A stretch of DNA of 64,000 nt from Silicimonas sp963779765 (GCA_963779765.1 CAVZZP010000001.1:1054001-1118000); one strand, 5' to 3'. Positions 1 to 7,879 are shown, numbered from the stretch's first letter. A program made the numbers and translations. The notes: generated by a model not told the origin, from the sequence alone.

Positions 1-285
1 CTTGGCGAAGCGGACCTTCTTGCCGTCCTCGACCTTGAAGCCGACGCGGGTCGCCTTGCCGTTGCCGTCGAGCAGCGCGAGGTTCGACAGGTCGATCGGC
101 ATCGCTTTCGGCTGGCGGCCGCCCTGGCTGTTCGGGCTCTGGCGGACGTGGCGGATGGCGATGTTCACGCCGTCGACGATGGCCTTGTTGTCCTTGGGCA
201 TGACGCGGGTGATCTCACCCTCCTTGCCCTTGTCCTTGCCGGCCAGCACGACGACCTTGTCGCCCTTCTTGAGTTTAGCGGCCAT
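1..285 (-). CDS. rplX: 50S ribosomal protein L24 (3' end outside window)
   Basis: L24 is an early-assembly protein of the large ribosomal subunit. The frame starts at the ATG at 285 and runs open to base 1, giving 95 residues of a family that is usually a little over 100 long, so only the last few residues are missing because of the window edge. The N-terminal KOW-type stretch (KKGDKVVVLAGKDKGKEG) is clear. It follows rplN with only one base between them, the normal spc order rplN-rplX, and is surely cotranscribed with it. Confidence 0.95.
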   Translation of the reverse strand, partial: MAAKLKKGDKVVVLAGKDKGKEGEITRVMPKDNKAIVDGVNIAIRHVRQSPNSQGGRQPKAMPIDLSNLALLDGNGKATRVGFKVEDGKKVRFAK

Positions 286-286
286 C

Positions 287-655
287 TTACAGCACCTCCG
301 GGGCGAGCGAGATGATCTTCATGAAGTTCTTCGCCCGCAGTTCGCGCACGACCGGCCCGAAGATACGGGTGCCGACGGGCTCGTTCTGGTTGTTGAGGAT
401 GACGGCGGCGTTGCGATCGAAGCGGATCGACGTGCCGTCCTCGCGGCGGACTTCCTTGGCGGTGCGCACGACGACGGCCTTGCGGACGTCGCCCTTCTTC
501 ACGCGGCCGCGCGGGATGGCTTCCTTGACGGAGACGACGATGATGTCTCCGACCGACGCATAGCGGCGGTGCGAACCACCCAGGACCTTGATGCACTGAA
601 CCCGGCGGGCGCCGGAGTTGTCAGCGACATCCAGATTGGTCTGCATCTGGATCAT
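287..655 (-). CDS. rplN: 50S ribosomal protein L14
   Basis: L14 is a universally conserved large-subunit protein that sits at the subunit interface and binds 23S rRNA. The 122-residue product is full length for the family, begins MIQMQTNLDVADNSGARR and ends with the conserved SLAPEVL-type tail. It lies between rpsQ and rplX as in most bacteria. A gap of 78 bases separates it from rpsQ; I saw no gene or strong terminator in that gap. Confidence 0.97.
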   Translation of the reverse strand: MIQMQTNLDVADNSGARRVQCIKVLGGSHRRYASVGDIIVVSVKEAIPRGRVKKGDVRKAVVVRTAKEVRREDGTSIRFDRNAAVILNNQNEPVGTRIFGPVVRELRAKNFMKIISLAPEVL

Positions 656-733
656 TTGGTTTCTCCCGACTTCCGGAGCCGCCTTTGCAGGACATCGACC
701 CCGGGGTTTCGATATGTGTGGAGGGCGAGCGCC

Positions 734-964
734 TTATTCGGCGATCACCTCCCAGCGCTTGGTCTTCGAGATGGGGGCACATTCCTGGATGCGAACCATG
801 TCGCCCACCTTGAATTGGTCGTTCGCGTCGTGTGCGCGATACTTCTTCGACTTCCGAACCGTCTTGTGGAGGAGCGGATGCTTGAAGCGACGCTCGACCG
901 ATACGGTGACGGTCTGCGTGTTGGCGTTCGAAGTGACGACGCCTTGAAGGATACGCTTGGGCAT
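734..964 (-). CDS. rpsQ: 30S ribosomal protein S17
   Basis: S17 is a primary 16S rRNA-binding protein of the small subunit. The product is 76 residues, within the family range, with the OB-fold signature (GVVTSNANTQTVTVSVERR and later KVGDMVRIQECAPIS). It starts four bases after the rpmC stop codon, in the conserved rpmC-rpsQ-rplN order, so the two are in one transcript. Confidence 0.97.
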   Translation of the reverse strand: MPKRILQGVVTSNANTQTVTVSVERRFKHPLLHKTVRKSKKYRAHDANDQFKVGDMVRIQECAPISKTKRWEVIAE

Positions 965-968
965 GGGC

Positions 969-1175
969 TCAGGCCTCCGACGCGGCTGCGGCCGCCTTCT
1001 GGTTCAGTATGGTCTTCACGCGCGCGACGTTGCGGCGCACCTGGCGCATCCGCGCGGTGCTTTCAAGCTGGTTCGTGGCCTGCTGGAAGCGGAGGTTGAA
1101 CGCCTCCTTCTTCAGATTTGCCAACTCGTCGCGAAGCTGGTCGGGAGTCTTGTCCCGCAGTTCCTTGGCGTTCAT
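969..1175 (-). CDS. rpmC: 50S ribosomal protein L29
   Basis: L29 lies at the exit of the peptide tunnel of the large subunit. The 68-residue product has the usual helical hairpin (MNAKELRDKTPDQLRDEL) and the LRFQQATNQLESTARMRQVRR segment. A strong purine-rich ribosome binding site (GGAAGAAGG) precedes the ATG. In most bacteria rpmC directly follows rplP; here about 2.1 kb of unrelated genes separate them, so this gene probably needs its own promoter in 1176-1318, which I could not identify. Confidence 0.96.
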   Translation of the reverse strand: MNAKELRDKTPDQLRDELANLKKEAFNLRFQQATNQLESTARMRQVRRNVARVKTILNQKAAAAASEA

Positions 1176-1318
1176 CGCCTTCTTCCTTTCAACATCACCG
1201 GTGGGCCGCTGTCCGCGTCACCCCGATTCCGGTGGAGGTCCTTAGGTGAAGGCTGCCGTCTAAAGGGCATCGCATGGGAAGGCAAGCACTGTTTCGCGCT
1301 TTTCCGAAGGCGTCCCGC

Positions 1319-1927
1319 CTAGCTGTCCCAGCGGTAGTTGAAGCTGACGCTGATGCGCTCGTCCTCGGCCAGGTTCATCGGCACTTCGTGGCGCAGCCAG
1401 CTTTCCCAGAGGAGGACGTCGCCGACCTGCGGCTTGACGTAGACGAAGGTCTTCAGGTCCTCGGGCGCGTCCTTCCGGCGGGGCGGCGCGGCCATCATCA
1501 TCGGCAGGCGCGGGTCTTCCAGCTTCAGCGCCGAGGCGCCCTCGGGCATGGCGACGTAGGTGGTGCCGGAGATCACGCTGTGCGGGTGGATGTGGGCGGT
1601 GTGGATGCCGCCTTCGGGCAGGATGTTGATCCAGATGTCCTCGAGCGCCAGCTTGCCGCCGCCGAGGTCGAAGGCCAGTTCCTCGGCGAAGACGGCGACG
1701 TGGCGGTCAAGGTCCTTCACCACGTCGGCGAAGATCGGGAAGCGCCAGGGCAGGTCCGTGAGGCTCGCGTAGCTGGTGTAACCGGGATAGCCCTCGGCCT
1801 CGCACCACGCTTGGCCGGCCTCGTCGTCGCCGGCGATGGAGAGGCAGGAGGCCTCGAGCTCGGCCGGGTCGATGCCGGAGAGGCGGGACTGGTAGAGGCG
1901 GGTGGCGAAGAGGCTGCGGGTGGTCAT
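1319..1927 (-). CDS. TIGR02466-type putative 2-oxoglutarate/Fe(II) oxygenase
   Basis: The 202-residue product fits the TIGR02466 family of putative 2OG-Fe(II) oxygenases. The likely metal site is visible: HTAHIHPHS near residue 110 supplies the first His/Asp-type ligands, and WLRHEVPMN followed by ERISVSFNYRW near the C terminus supplies the distal His and the arginine expected to bind 2-oxoglutarate. There is no signal peptide, so it is cytoplasmic. Its substrate is unknown. It sits on the ribosomal-protein strand, between rplP and rpmC; this position is suggestive, as some bacterial 2OG oxygenases hydroxylate ribosomal proteins, but that role is only an inference. Confidence 0.75.
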   Translation of the reverse strand: MTTRSLFATRLYQSRLSGIDPAELEASCLSIAGDDEAGQAWCEAEGYPGYTSYASLTDLPWRFPIFADVVKDLDRHVAVFAEELAFDLGGGKLALEDIWINILPEGGIHTAHIHPHSVISGTTYVAMPEGASALKLEDPRLPMMMAAPPRRKDAPEDLKTFVYVKPQVGDVLLWESWLRHEVPMNLAEDERISVSFNYRWDS

Positions 1928-2029
1928 GGGCCGGGTTTAGCAGACCTCGCGCGGTGCAAAGCGGGGAGTAACCCATCTCAAGCTCTGCGTCGGCATAGAC
2001 CCTTACGCTCAGTCCCGAGGTCCGCCAGA

Positions 2030-2722
2030 ATGGTTCGGAAATCACTTGTCGCCGTGCTCTGCCTCGCCTACCCGGCTGCAGCGAAGCAGATCGCGTTGTT
2101 CTCACTCCGGGCCGTCCGCTCATCGAGTGGACCGAACCCGGGGACGTCTTGGAAAGGGCGCAGACCGCCAGCCTCTTCGCGGGGTCGGAGGGGCTCTTCG
2201 CGCGCCGCGCCGTGCCGGCCATCGTCCCCGACTATCGGCCAGAGGATCGACGTCGCGGGTCTCCGCGACTTCATCGCCAAGTGCGGAAGCCGGGTCGATG
2301 GGCTATGACGCCGTGCAGTACAAGGCGCGGATCAAGCCGCCGAAACCGCCGACGCAGATGACGATCGGTGAGATCCTCGCCTGGATAGGGGCGACACCGC
2401 GCCAGCCCCACGCCATCGGTCGCTACCAGATCATCCCCTCGACGCTGGGCATCTCGTCGCCGAGCTCGGAATTCCCGAAACCGCCAACTTCGACGCCGCG
2501 CTTCAGGATCGCATGGCCGACCACTTGCTGGAGCAGGCGGGAACTTCGGCGTTCCTGTCCGGCGAGATGGAGCGCGTCGCCTTCATGAACGCCATCGCGC
2601 GGGTCTGGCGGGCCTCCCGACCTCGAAGGGCCGGTCCTATTACCACGGCTACGCGGGGAACAAGGCGGCGCTCAGTTGGGCGTTATTCGACGCTGGAGAT
2701 GCGGCGCATCTTTCCCGGGTGA
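2030..2722 (+). pseudogene. Decayed secreted lysozyme/muramidase-like protein
   Basis: The three plus-strand frames can be joined into one protein-like sequence. A signal peptide (MVRKSLVAVLCLAYPAAA) in one frame is followed in another by LTPGRPLIEWTEPGD and SLFAGSEGLFARRAVPAIV, then by GLRDFIAK, then by GYDAVQYKARIK and QPHAIGRYQIIPSTL, then by LQDRMADHLLEQAG and FMNAIARVW, then by YYHGYAGNKAALSW, and finally MRRIFPG before the stop. At least five frame changes are needed, both insertions and deletions. The order and wording resemble a Rhodobacterales exported protein with a lysozyme-like fold. I rate it a true pseudogene more than a sequencing artefact because the changes are so many. Confidence 0.65.
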
Positions 2723-2749
2723 GGATCGGAGGGTGGTCAGCCGACCGCG

Positions 2750-3130
2750 CTACTTATCTTCAGGCCAGAAAAGCAATGCCAGAACAGCGCCGACCGACGC
2801 CTTGCAGAACACCTTCCCAAAGACCTCTGAGCGAGAGAAGCCCTCCATCCCGCCCCAGAAAGCAGCGTGATATCCAGCGGTGACGACAAACGCAGCTAAA
2901 CATGCGAAGGCGGCGTTGATTTTGGGCCTGAATTGCGAAAAGGACAGGACGAAAACGAACGTCCCGAAGAACACGAAAATAGTCAATAACGACAAAAATG
3001 CCCGCAGATACACTGCATCATGGAAAAGTCCCAAACCCGCCAGAACTAGCAGCGACACGAAATACAGAATGATCACGCCGAGACCTAGCGTCGCTCCCAT
3101 TTTTTCGAATGTGCTCTTCACAACTGACAT
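2750..3130 (-). CDS. Small integral membrane protein of unknown function
   Basis: The 126-residue product begins MSVVKSTFEKMG and shows about four hydrophobic segments (for example LGLGVIILYFVSLLVLAGLGLF without charges, then an Phe/Leu-rich stretch, and a final VGAVLALLFW). The frame is open further upstream, to 3226, but that extension runs through an intrinsic terminator, so the start at 3130 is preferred. Base composition is visibly more A/T-rich than the neighbouring ribosomal genes, which suggests recent acquisition. No family is recognised. It lies directly behind the rplP terminator, on the same strand. Confidence 0.55.
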   Translation of the reverse strand: MSVVKSTFEKMGATLGLGVIILYFVSLLVLAGLGLFHDAVYLRAFLSLLTIFVFFGTFVFVLSFSQFRPKINAAFACLAAFVVTAGYHAAFWGGMEGFSRSEVFGKVFCKASVGAVLALLFWPEDK

Positions 3131-3136
3131 CCAATA

Positions 3137-3164
3137 AGAAAAAGGCGGAGCCGATGGCCCCGCC
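3137..3164 (-). terminator. Intrinsic terminator downstream of rplP
   Basis: Read on the minus strand, a 9-bp stem (GGCGGGGCC / GGCTCCGCC, one G-U pair) with a three-base loop is followed by a run of T residues. It lies about 80 bases after the rplP stop codon and would end the rplB-rpsS-rplV-rpsC-rplP transcript before the inserted genes. Confidence 0.8.
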
Positions 3165-3244
3165 TGCCATTCTACTTCAACCGGGTGCGGCCCGCGAGAA
3201 ATCTTCGATTTCTCGCTACACCGCATGCGGCAGCGAAGCCGCCG

Positions 3245-3658
3245 TTACCAGTCTTCCCGAGCGATCGTCCGGGTCTTGATCGGCAGCTTCATCGCGGCGA
3301 GGCGCAGGGCTTCGCGGGCGATGGCGTCGTTGACGCCGTCGAGTTCGAACATGACCCGGCCCGGCTTGACCTTGCAGGCCCAGCGGTCGACCGAACCCTT
3401 GCCCTTGCCCATCCGGACCTCGATCGGCTTGGCCGAGATCGGGGTGTCCGGGAAGATCCGGATCCAGACCTTGCCCTGACGCTTCATGTGACGCGTCATG
3501 GCGCGGCGCGCGGCTTCGATCTGGCGGGCGGTGACCCGCTCGGGTTCCAGAGCCTTCAGGCCGTAGGTGCCGAAGGACAGGTCAGACCCGCCCTTGGCCT
3601 CGCCGTGGATGCGGCCCTTGTGGGCCTTGCGGAATTTGGTGCGCTTTGGTTGCAGCAT
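3245..3658 (-). CDS. rplP: 50S ribosomal protein L16
   Basis: L16 organises the A-site region of the large subunit. The 137-residue product is full length and starts MLQPKRTKFRKAHKGRIHG; the conserved loop (ARRAMTRHMKRQGKVWIRIFPD, positions about 50-71) is intact. It is the last gene of a five-gene transcript and is followed by an intrinsic terminator instead of by rpmC. The neighbouring oxygenase homologue about 1.3 kb downstream is worth noting, since L16 arginine hydroxylation is known in other bacteria. Confidence 0.97.
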   Translation of the reverse strand: MLQPKRTKFRKAHKGRIHGEAKGGSDLSFGTYGLKALEPERVTARQIEAARRAMTRHMKRQGKVWIRIFPDTPISAKPIEVRMGKGKGSVDRWACKVKPGRVMFELDGVNDAIAREALRLAAMKLPIKTRTIAREDW

Positions 3659-3671
3659 CTTCTCTCACTCC

Positions 3672-4394
3672 TCAGCGATCGCGGTCGCGACGTCCGCCGC
3701 CGGCACCACGGGGGGCGGGGCCCTCCTGCAGTTCCTGCTGGCGCCGGTCGCGGGCCTGCGGGTCGTGATCCATGATCTCGCCCTTGAAGATCCAGACCTT
3801 GATTCCGATGATGCCGTAAGGCGTCTTGGCCTCGGCCAGGGCATAGTCGATGTCGGCGCGCAGCGTGTGCAGAGGCACGCGACCCTCGCGGTACCATTCG
3901 GTCCGCGCGATTTCGGCGCCGCCGAGGCGGCCCGCGACGTTGACGCGGATGCCGAGGGCACCCATGCGCATCGCGTTCTGCACCGACCGCTTCATCGCGC
4001 GGCGGAACGACACGCGACGCTCAAGCTGCTGGGCGATGGATTCGGCCACCAGCGCGGCGTCGAGTTCGGGCTTCCGGACCTCGACGATGTTCAGGTGCAG
4101 GTCGCTGTCGGTCATCTTGGCCAGCTTCTTGCGGAGCGTCTCGATGTCCGCGCCCTTCTTGCCGATGATGACGCCCGGACGGGCCGTGTGGATCGTGACG
4201 CGGCACTTGCGGTGCGGACGTTCGATGATCACGCGGCTGATGCCGGCCTGCTTGCACTCTTCCTTGATGAAATTGCGCATCGCGATGTCCTCGAGGAGGA
4301 GATCGCCGTATTCCTTGGTGTCGGCGTACCAGCGGCTGTCCCAGGTCCGGTTGACCTGAAGCCGCATCCCGACGGGGTTTACCTTGTGACCCAT
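3672..4394 (-). CDS. rpsC: 30S ribosomal protein S3
   Basis: S3 shapes the mRNA entry site of the small subunit. The 240-residue product starts MGHKVNPVGMRLQVNRTWDS and contains the KH motif (VTIHTARPGVIIGKKG, about residues 66-81). The C-terminal tail is rich in Gln, Gly, Arg and Asp, as in alphaproteobacterial S3. Its start codon overlaps the last base of the rplV stop codon, indicating coupled translation. Confidence 0.97.
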   Translation of the reverse strand: MGHKVNPVGMRLQVNRTWDSRWYADTKEYGDLLLEDIAMRNFIKEECKQAGISRVIIERPHRKCRVTIHTARPGVIIGKKGADIETLRKKLAKMTDSDLHLNIVEVRKPELDAALVAESIAQQLERRVSFRRAMKRSVQNAMRMGALGIRVNVAGRLGGAEIARTEWYREGRVPLHTLRADIDYALAEAKTPYGIIGIKVWIFKGEIMDHDPQARDRRQQELQEGPAPRGAGGGRRDRDR

Positions 4395-4774
4395 TAGGCT
4401 TGCTCCTCGACCTGGCGGACCTTGATGGTGAGTTCAGAGAACGGCTTGTTGATCCGGCCGAACCGGCCCCGCGCCCGCGGACGGCCGCGCTTCATCACGA
4501 GGTTCTTGCCGACGTAGGCTTCCGCCACGACCAGCTCGTCCACGTCCAGGTTGTGGTTGTTCTCGGCGTTGGCGATGGCGGACTGAAGGCACTTCTTCAC
4601 GTCGCCCGCGATGCGGCGCTTCGAGAAGGTCAGGTCCGACAGGGCCTTTTCCACCTTCTTGCCGCGGATCAGCGCCGCCACCAGGTTCAGCTTCTGCGGC
4701 GACGTGCGCAGCATGCGCGTCTTCGCCATGGCCTCGTTGTCCGCCACGCGGCGAGGATTCTTTTCCTTGCTCAT
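4394..4774 (-). CDS. rplV: 50S ribosomal protein L22
   Basis: L22 lines the peptide exit tunnel. The 126-residue product carries the core motifs RTSPQKLNLVAALIRGKKVEKA and the beta-hairpin with GRPRARGRFGRI, where macrolide-resistance changes are known to occur in other species; the hairpin looks ordinary. The leading MSKEKNPRRVADNEA is longer than in E. coli but usual in this group. It follows rpsS after three bases and is coupled to rpsC. Confidence 0.96.
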   Translation of the reverse strand: MSKEKNPRRVADNEAMAKTRMLRTSPQKLNLVAALIRGKKVEKALSDLTFSKRRIAGDVKKCLQSAIANAENNHNLDVDELVVAEAYVGKNLVMKRGRPRARGRFGRINKPFSELTIKVRQVEEQA

Positions 4775-4777
4775 GGC

Positions 4778-5056
4778 TTACTTCCTCTTCGCTTTCTTGT
4801 CGGCCGCGTGACCGTAGTAGGTCCGCGTCGGCGCGTATTCACCGAATTTCTGGCCGATCATATCCTCGGAGACGTTCACCGGGATGTGCTTCTGGCCGTT
4901 GTAGACGCCGAAGGTGAGGCCGACGAATTGCGGCAGGATGGTCGAGCGGCGCGACCAGATCTTGATGACTTCGTTGCGGCCCGATTCCCGCGACTTCTCG
5001 GCTTTCTTAAGCACGTAGGCGTCGACGAAGGGGCCCTTCCAAACAGAACGTGACAT
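4778..5056 (-). CDS. rpsS: 30S ribosomal protein S19
   Basis: S19 sits in the head of the small subunit and contacts A-site tRNA. The 92-residue product begins MSRSVWKGPFVDAYVLKKAEKS and has the conserved IWSRRSTILPQFVG and NGQKHIPV segments; its length is normal. It lies three bases after rplB and three bases before rplV in the standard order. Confidence 0.97.
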   Translation of the reverse strand: MSRSVWKGPFVDAYVLKKAEKSRESGRNEVIKIWSRRSTILPQFVGLTFGVYNGQKHIPVNVSEDMIGQKFGEYAPTRTYYGHAADKKAKRK

Positions 5057-5059
5057 GGA

Positions 5060-5899
5060 TTAGCGGCCTTTCCTGGCGTTGCGCGAGCGGATGATCAGCT
5101 TCTGCGACGCCTTGTTCTTGTTCCGGGTCTTGCGGCCCTTGGTATCCTTGCCCCAGGGCGTGACCGGCGTCCGGCCGCCCGAGGTGCGGCCTTCGCCGCC
5201 GCCGTGCGGGTGGTCGATCGGGTTCATCGCGACACCGCGGACAGAGGGACGCTTGCCGTAGTGGCGGTTGCGACCGGCCTTGCCGAGGTTCTGGTTCGAG
5301 TTGTCGGGGTTCGACACCGCGCCCACGGTCGCCATGCATTCCTGGCGCACGAGGCGAAGCTCGCCCGAGGAGAGCCGGATCTGGGCATAGCCGCCGTCAC
5401 GGCCGACGAACTGGGCGTAGGTGCCCGCGGCGCGCGCGATCTGACCGCCCTTGCCGGGCTTCAGCTCGATGTTGTGGACGATCGTGCCGATGGGCATCCC
5501 GGTGAAGGGCATCGCGTTGCCGGGCTTCACGTCGACCTTCACGCCCGCGACGATCTTGTCGCCGACGCCAAGGCGCTGCGGCGCGAGGATGTAGGCCTGT
5601 TCACCGTCTGTGTACTGGATCAGGGCGATGAACGCGGTCCGGTTGGGATCGTATTCGATCCGCGCCACGACGGCGTCCATGTCGCGCTTGCCACGCTTGA
5701 AGTCGACGATGCGGTAAAGCCGCTTCGCCCCGCCGCCTTTGCGGCGCATCGTGATCCGTCCGGTGTTGTTCCGTCCGCCTTTCTTGGTCAGTCCCTCGGT
5801 GAGGGCCTTGACCGGGCGTCCTTTCCAAAGCTCCGAACGGTCGATCAGAACCAGCCCTCGCTGGCCAGGCGTCGTCGGTTTATACGACTTGAGTGCCAT
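5060..5899 (-). CDS. rplB: 50S ribosomal protein L2
   Basis: L2 is needed for subunit association and peptidyl-transferase assembly. The 279-residue product is full length, with the RNA-binding core (GRITMRRKGGGAKRLYR) and the conserved C-terminal NPIDHPHGGGEGRTSGGR loop that contains the essential histidine. Unlike the classic operon, rplW is not directly upstream; a plus-strand kinase locus of about 1.9 kb separates them, so rplB is the first gene of a separate transcript with a leader in 5900-6145. Confidence 0.97.
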   Translation of the reverse strand: MALKSYKPTTPGQRGLVLIDRSELWKGRPVKALTEGLTKKGGRNNTGRITMRRKGGGAKRLYRIVDFKRGKRDMDAVVARIEYDPNRTAFIALIQYTDGEQAYILAPQRLGVGDKIVAGVKVDVKPGNAMPFTGMPIGTIVHNIELKPGKGGQIARAAGTYAQFVGRDGGYAQIRLSSGELRLVRQECMATVGAVSNPDNSNQNLGKAGRNRHYGKRPSVRGVAMNPIDHPHGGGEGRTSGGRTPVTPWGKDTKGRKTRNKNKASQKLIIRSRNARKGR

Positions 5900-6145
5900 G
5901 CTTTCTGTCTTCCGTCAGCTTTGCAGGGCTTGGCGCCCCGCTATGTATGGGCCCACCGGACTAAGTCGGGCGGGCCGGGGTATAGGGCCCCGTAGGTCCC
6001 CGGTTGAGATTGGGTTTCCCCAAAAAAGCGTACCCCGGACGAATCCGGGGCAACTTGAGATGCGGGTGGGTAGCAGGGATGGGGATGGGTGGCAAGAGCC
6101 GCCGGCGCAGGCGTCGCTCCGCATCTTCGTCGCACTATCATCTCA
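5900..6145. promoter_or_regulatory. Intergenic region with rplB leader and hairpin
   Basis: This divergent region must drive rplB (minus) and the kinase locus (plus). I found no clear -35/-10 pair. On the minus strand it holds a perfect 7-bp hairpin with a UUCG-type loop (6033-6050) followed, after five bases, by six T residues (6022-6027), which looks like a leader attenuator. The rest is rich in G/C runs, with no convincing gene. Confidence 0.45.
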
Positions 6146-7156
6146 ATGAAGTCACATTTCAGGATGAAAAGACTCTGGAAAGGACAATCGGACCTCGGGG
6201 TGTTGACTGGCATGGTCGCCAACGCTGCCACGGAGGCCGCCTTCGCCGAGTATGCGCTGCCAGTAGGCGCGGTGTTATCAGATGGTCAGTTCACGATTAA
6301 AGGGCATCTCGGTGCCGGTGGCTTTGGGATAACATATACCGCCCAGGACAACGTTCTTGGGCGCACGGTCGTGCTGAAGGAATGCTTTCCTTACGACTTC
6401 TGCATGCGCGAACGGAATTCGGTCGTCGTGCGCAGTCACTCCTATGCGCAGCCTTTCCACACAATCGTGTCCATGTTCATGCGCGAGGCGCGAAGCCTCG
6501 CCCGGTTGCGGCACCCGAACATCGTGGGCGTCCACGGCGCGTTCGAAGAGTTCGGCACCGCCTACATGGTGCTCGACCTGATCGAGGGCGCCGAGCTGGC
6601 CGATTTCATCCAGCCGGACGGGCCGGACCTGTCACCCGCCCGTATCCGCGACATCCTGCTGAAGCTCCTCGATGCGGTCGAACAGGTCCACGCGCTGGAT
6701 CTTCTGCACCGAGACATCTCGCCCGACAATATCATCATCGAGGCGTCAGGGACTCCTGTGCTGATCGACTTCGGCGCCGCGCGCGGCGAGGCCAGTCGGC
6801 AGACCCGCGCGGTGTCCTCGCTTCTTGTGGTGAAGGACGGCTACTCGCCCCAGGAGTTCTATGTCGAAGGCAGCCGGCAATCGCCTTCGAGCGACCTCTA
6901 TGCGCTGGCGGCCACCTTCTATCACCTTCTCAGCGGCGAGCCCCCACCCCACAGCCAGATGCGCCTCATCGAACTGGCGGGCCGCAAGACCGATCCCTGC
7001 AAGCCACTGGCCGGACGCATCGGGGGCTATGACACCGCCTTCCTCGAGGCTATCGACCGCGCCATGCAGATCGATCCGAACGACCGGCTGAAATCGGCGG
7101 CGCAATGGAGGGGTCTGATCTCGGAGTTCCGCAGCAGAGTTCGGACACGCTGGTGA
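6146..7156 (+). CDS. Hanks-type serine/threonine protein kinase
   Basis: The catalytic domain spans nearly the whole product. Visible kinase motifs are the glycine loop (GHLGAGGFGITY), the ATP-anchoring lysine in VVLKECFP, the catalytic loop HRDISPDN, the metal-binding DFGAARGE and the activation-segment SPQEF. The enzyme is therefore predicted to be active. The start is uncertain: ATGs at 6146, 6164 and 6212 are possible and none has a strong ribosome binding site. It lies alone on the plus strand between rplB and rplW. The C terminus overlaps the next reading frame, and the two may be one interrupted gene encoding a kinase with a C-terminal membrane anchor. Targets are unknown. Confidence 0.85.
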   Translation: MKSHFRMKRLWKGQSDLGVLTGMVANAATEAAFAEYALPVGAVLSDGQFTIKGHLGAGGFGITYTAQDNVLGRTVVLKECFPYDFCMRERNSVVVRSHSYAQPFHTIVSMFMREARSLARLRHPNIVGVHGAFEEFGTAYMVLDLIEGAELADFIQPDGPDLSPARIRDILLKLLDAVEQVHALDLLHRDISPDNIIIEASGTPVLIDFGAARGEASRQTRAVSSLLVVKDGYSPQEFYVEGSRQSPSSDLYALAATFYHLLSGEPPPHSQMRLIELAGRKTDPCKPLAGRIGGYDTAFLEAIDRAMQIDPNDRLKSAAQWRGLISEFRSRVRTRW

Positions 7157-7800
7157 AGTCGGCCCCGCGTGTGTCGAAGACCGACGTCAGCCTTGCGTTC
7201 GAACGCTCGCTCACGCGCCTTGTCGAGGAAACCAACAAGGAAGTCAGCAAGGGCCGGGCGGCCCATGTCGGGGTCGCCGCCGCCATCCCGCGTCCGCCGG
7301 AGAAGCCCTCGAAGCCGGACTGGGTCGAGGAGTTCAATCGCGGTTCGCCGGGCGAGACGGTGAATACCCTCCGCTCCGAGGCTCCGGGTGCCATTGCGCC
7401 CGCGGGACATCCTGAACCCAAGATCGCGCGGACGACCAGCGAAACGAACTGGATCGAGCGGATCAATCGCCGGAACGAGCTTGAACTGCGCGAGCGTGAG
7501 GCGCAGCTCGGGCTGCTGCCCGATCCGGAAGCGGACCCCGACCGTCTGATGTCTGGTCCGCCGTTCCGCATGGCCACCGACAGAGCGGACCACCGCCCTG
7601 CCCGCCGCACCGCCCCCTGGCCCACGCGCGTGGTGGCCTATGCCTGCGTGCTGACGGGGTTCGTGTTCCTGTTCGACACGGTTTCGCCCGACGAACTGCG
7701 GATGACGCTCGCGGGACTCGCGGACAGCGCCCTGTCATCGGACAAACCGGTTGAGGACGCGCCACGCGTGATGCCCCGCCGGATTGTCATCGGCCAGTAG
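7105..7800 (+). CDS. Membrane-anchored protein, probably C-terminal half of the kinase
   Basis: This frame encodes 231 residues: a hydrophilic, Pro/Glu-rich region with repeated WVEEFNR / WIERINRR-like segments, then one hydrophobic helix (PTRVVAYACVLTGFVFLFD, about residues 175-193) and a short tail. It overlaps the kinase frame by 52 bases in a different frame and its first ATG has no ribosome binding site. One base missing near 7105-7150 would join the two into one protein of roughly 550 residues with a single membrane span, a common layout for such kinases. It could also be a separate, coupled gene; homologue lengths would decide. Confidence 0.55.
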   Translation: MEGSDLGVPQQSSDTLVKSAPRVSKTDVSLAFERSLTRLVEETNKEVSKGRAAHVGVAAAIPRPPEKPSKPDWVEEFNRGSPGETVNTLRSEAPGAIAPAGHPEPKIARTTSETNWIERINRRNELELREREAQLGLLPDPEADPDRLMSGPPFRMATDRADHRPARRTAPWPTRVVAYACVLTGFVFLFDTVSPDELRMTLAGLADSALSSDKPVEDAPRVMPRRIVIGQ

Positions 7801-7819
7801 CCAGCTCACTCGCGCAAAC

Positions 7820-7845
7820 GAAAAGGCCCCGCCGGAGCGGGGCCT
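7820..7845 (-). terminator. Intrinsic terminator downstream of rplW
   Basis: On the minus strand a perfect 9-bp stem (AGGCCCCGC / GCGGGGCCT) with a four-base loop is followed by TTTTC. It lies about 35 bases after the rplW stop codon and separates rplW from rplB in transcription. Confidence 0.85.
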
Positions 7846-7879
7846 CGGGATTGGCTCTGGCGGGCTCACCCGCCAAATC

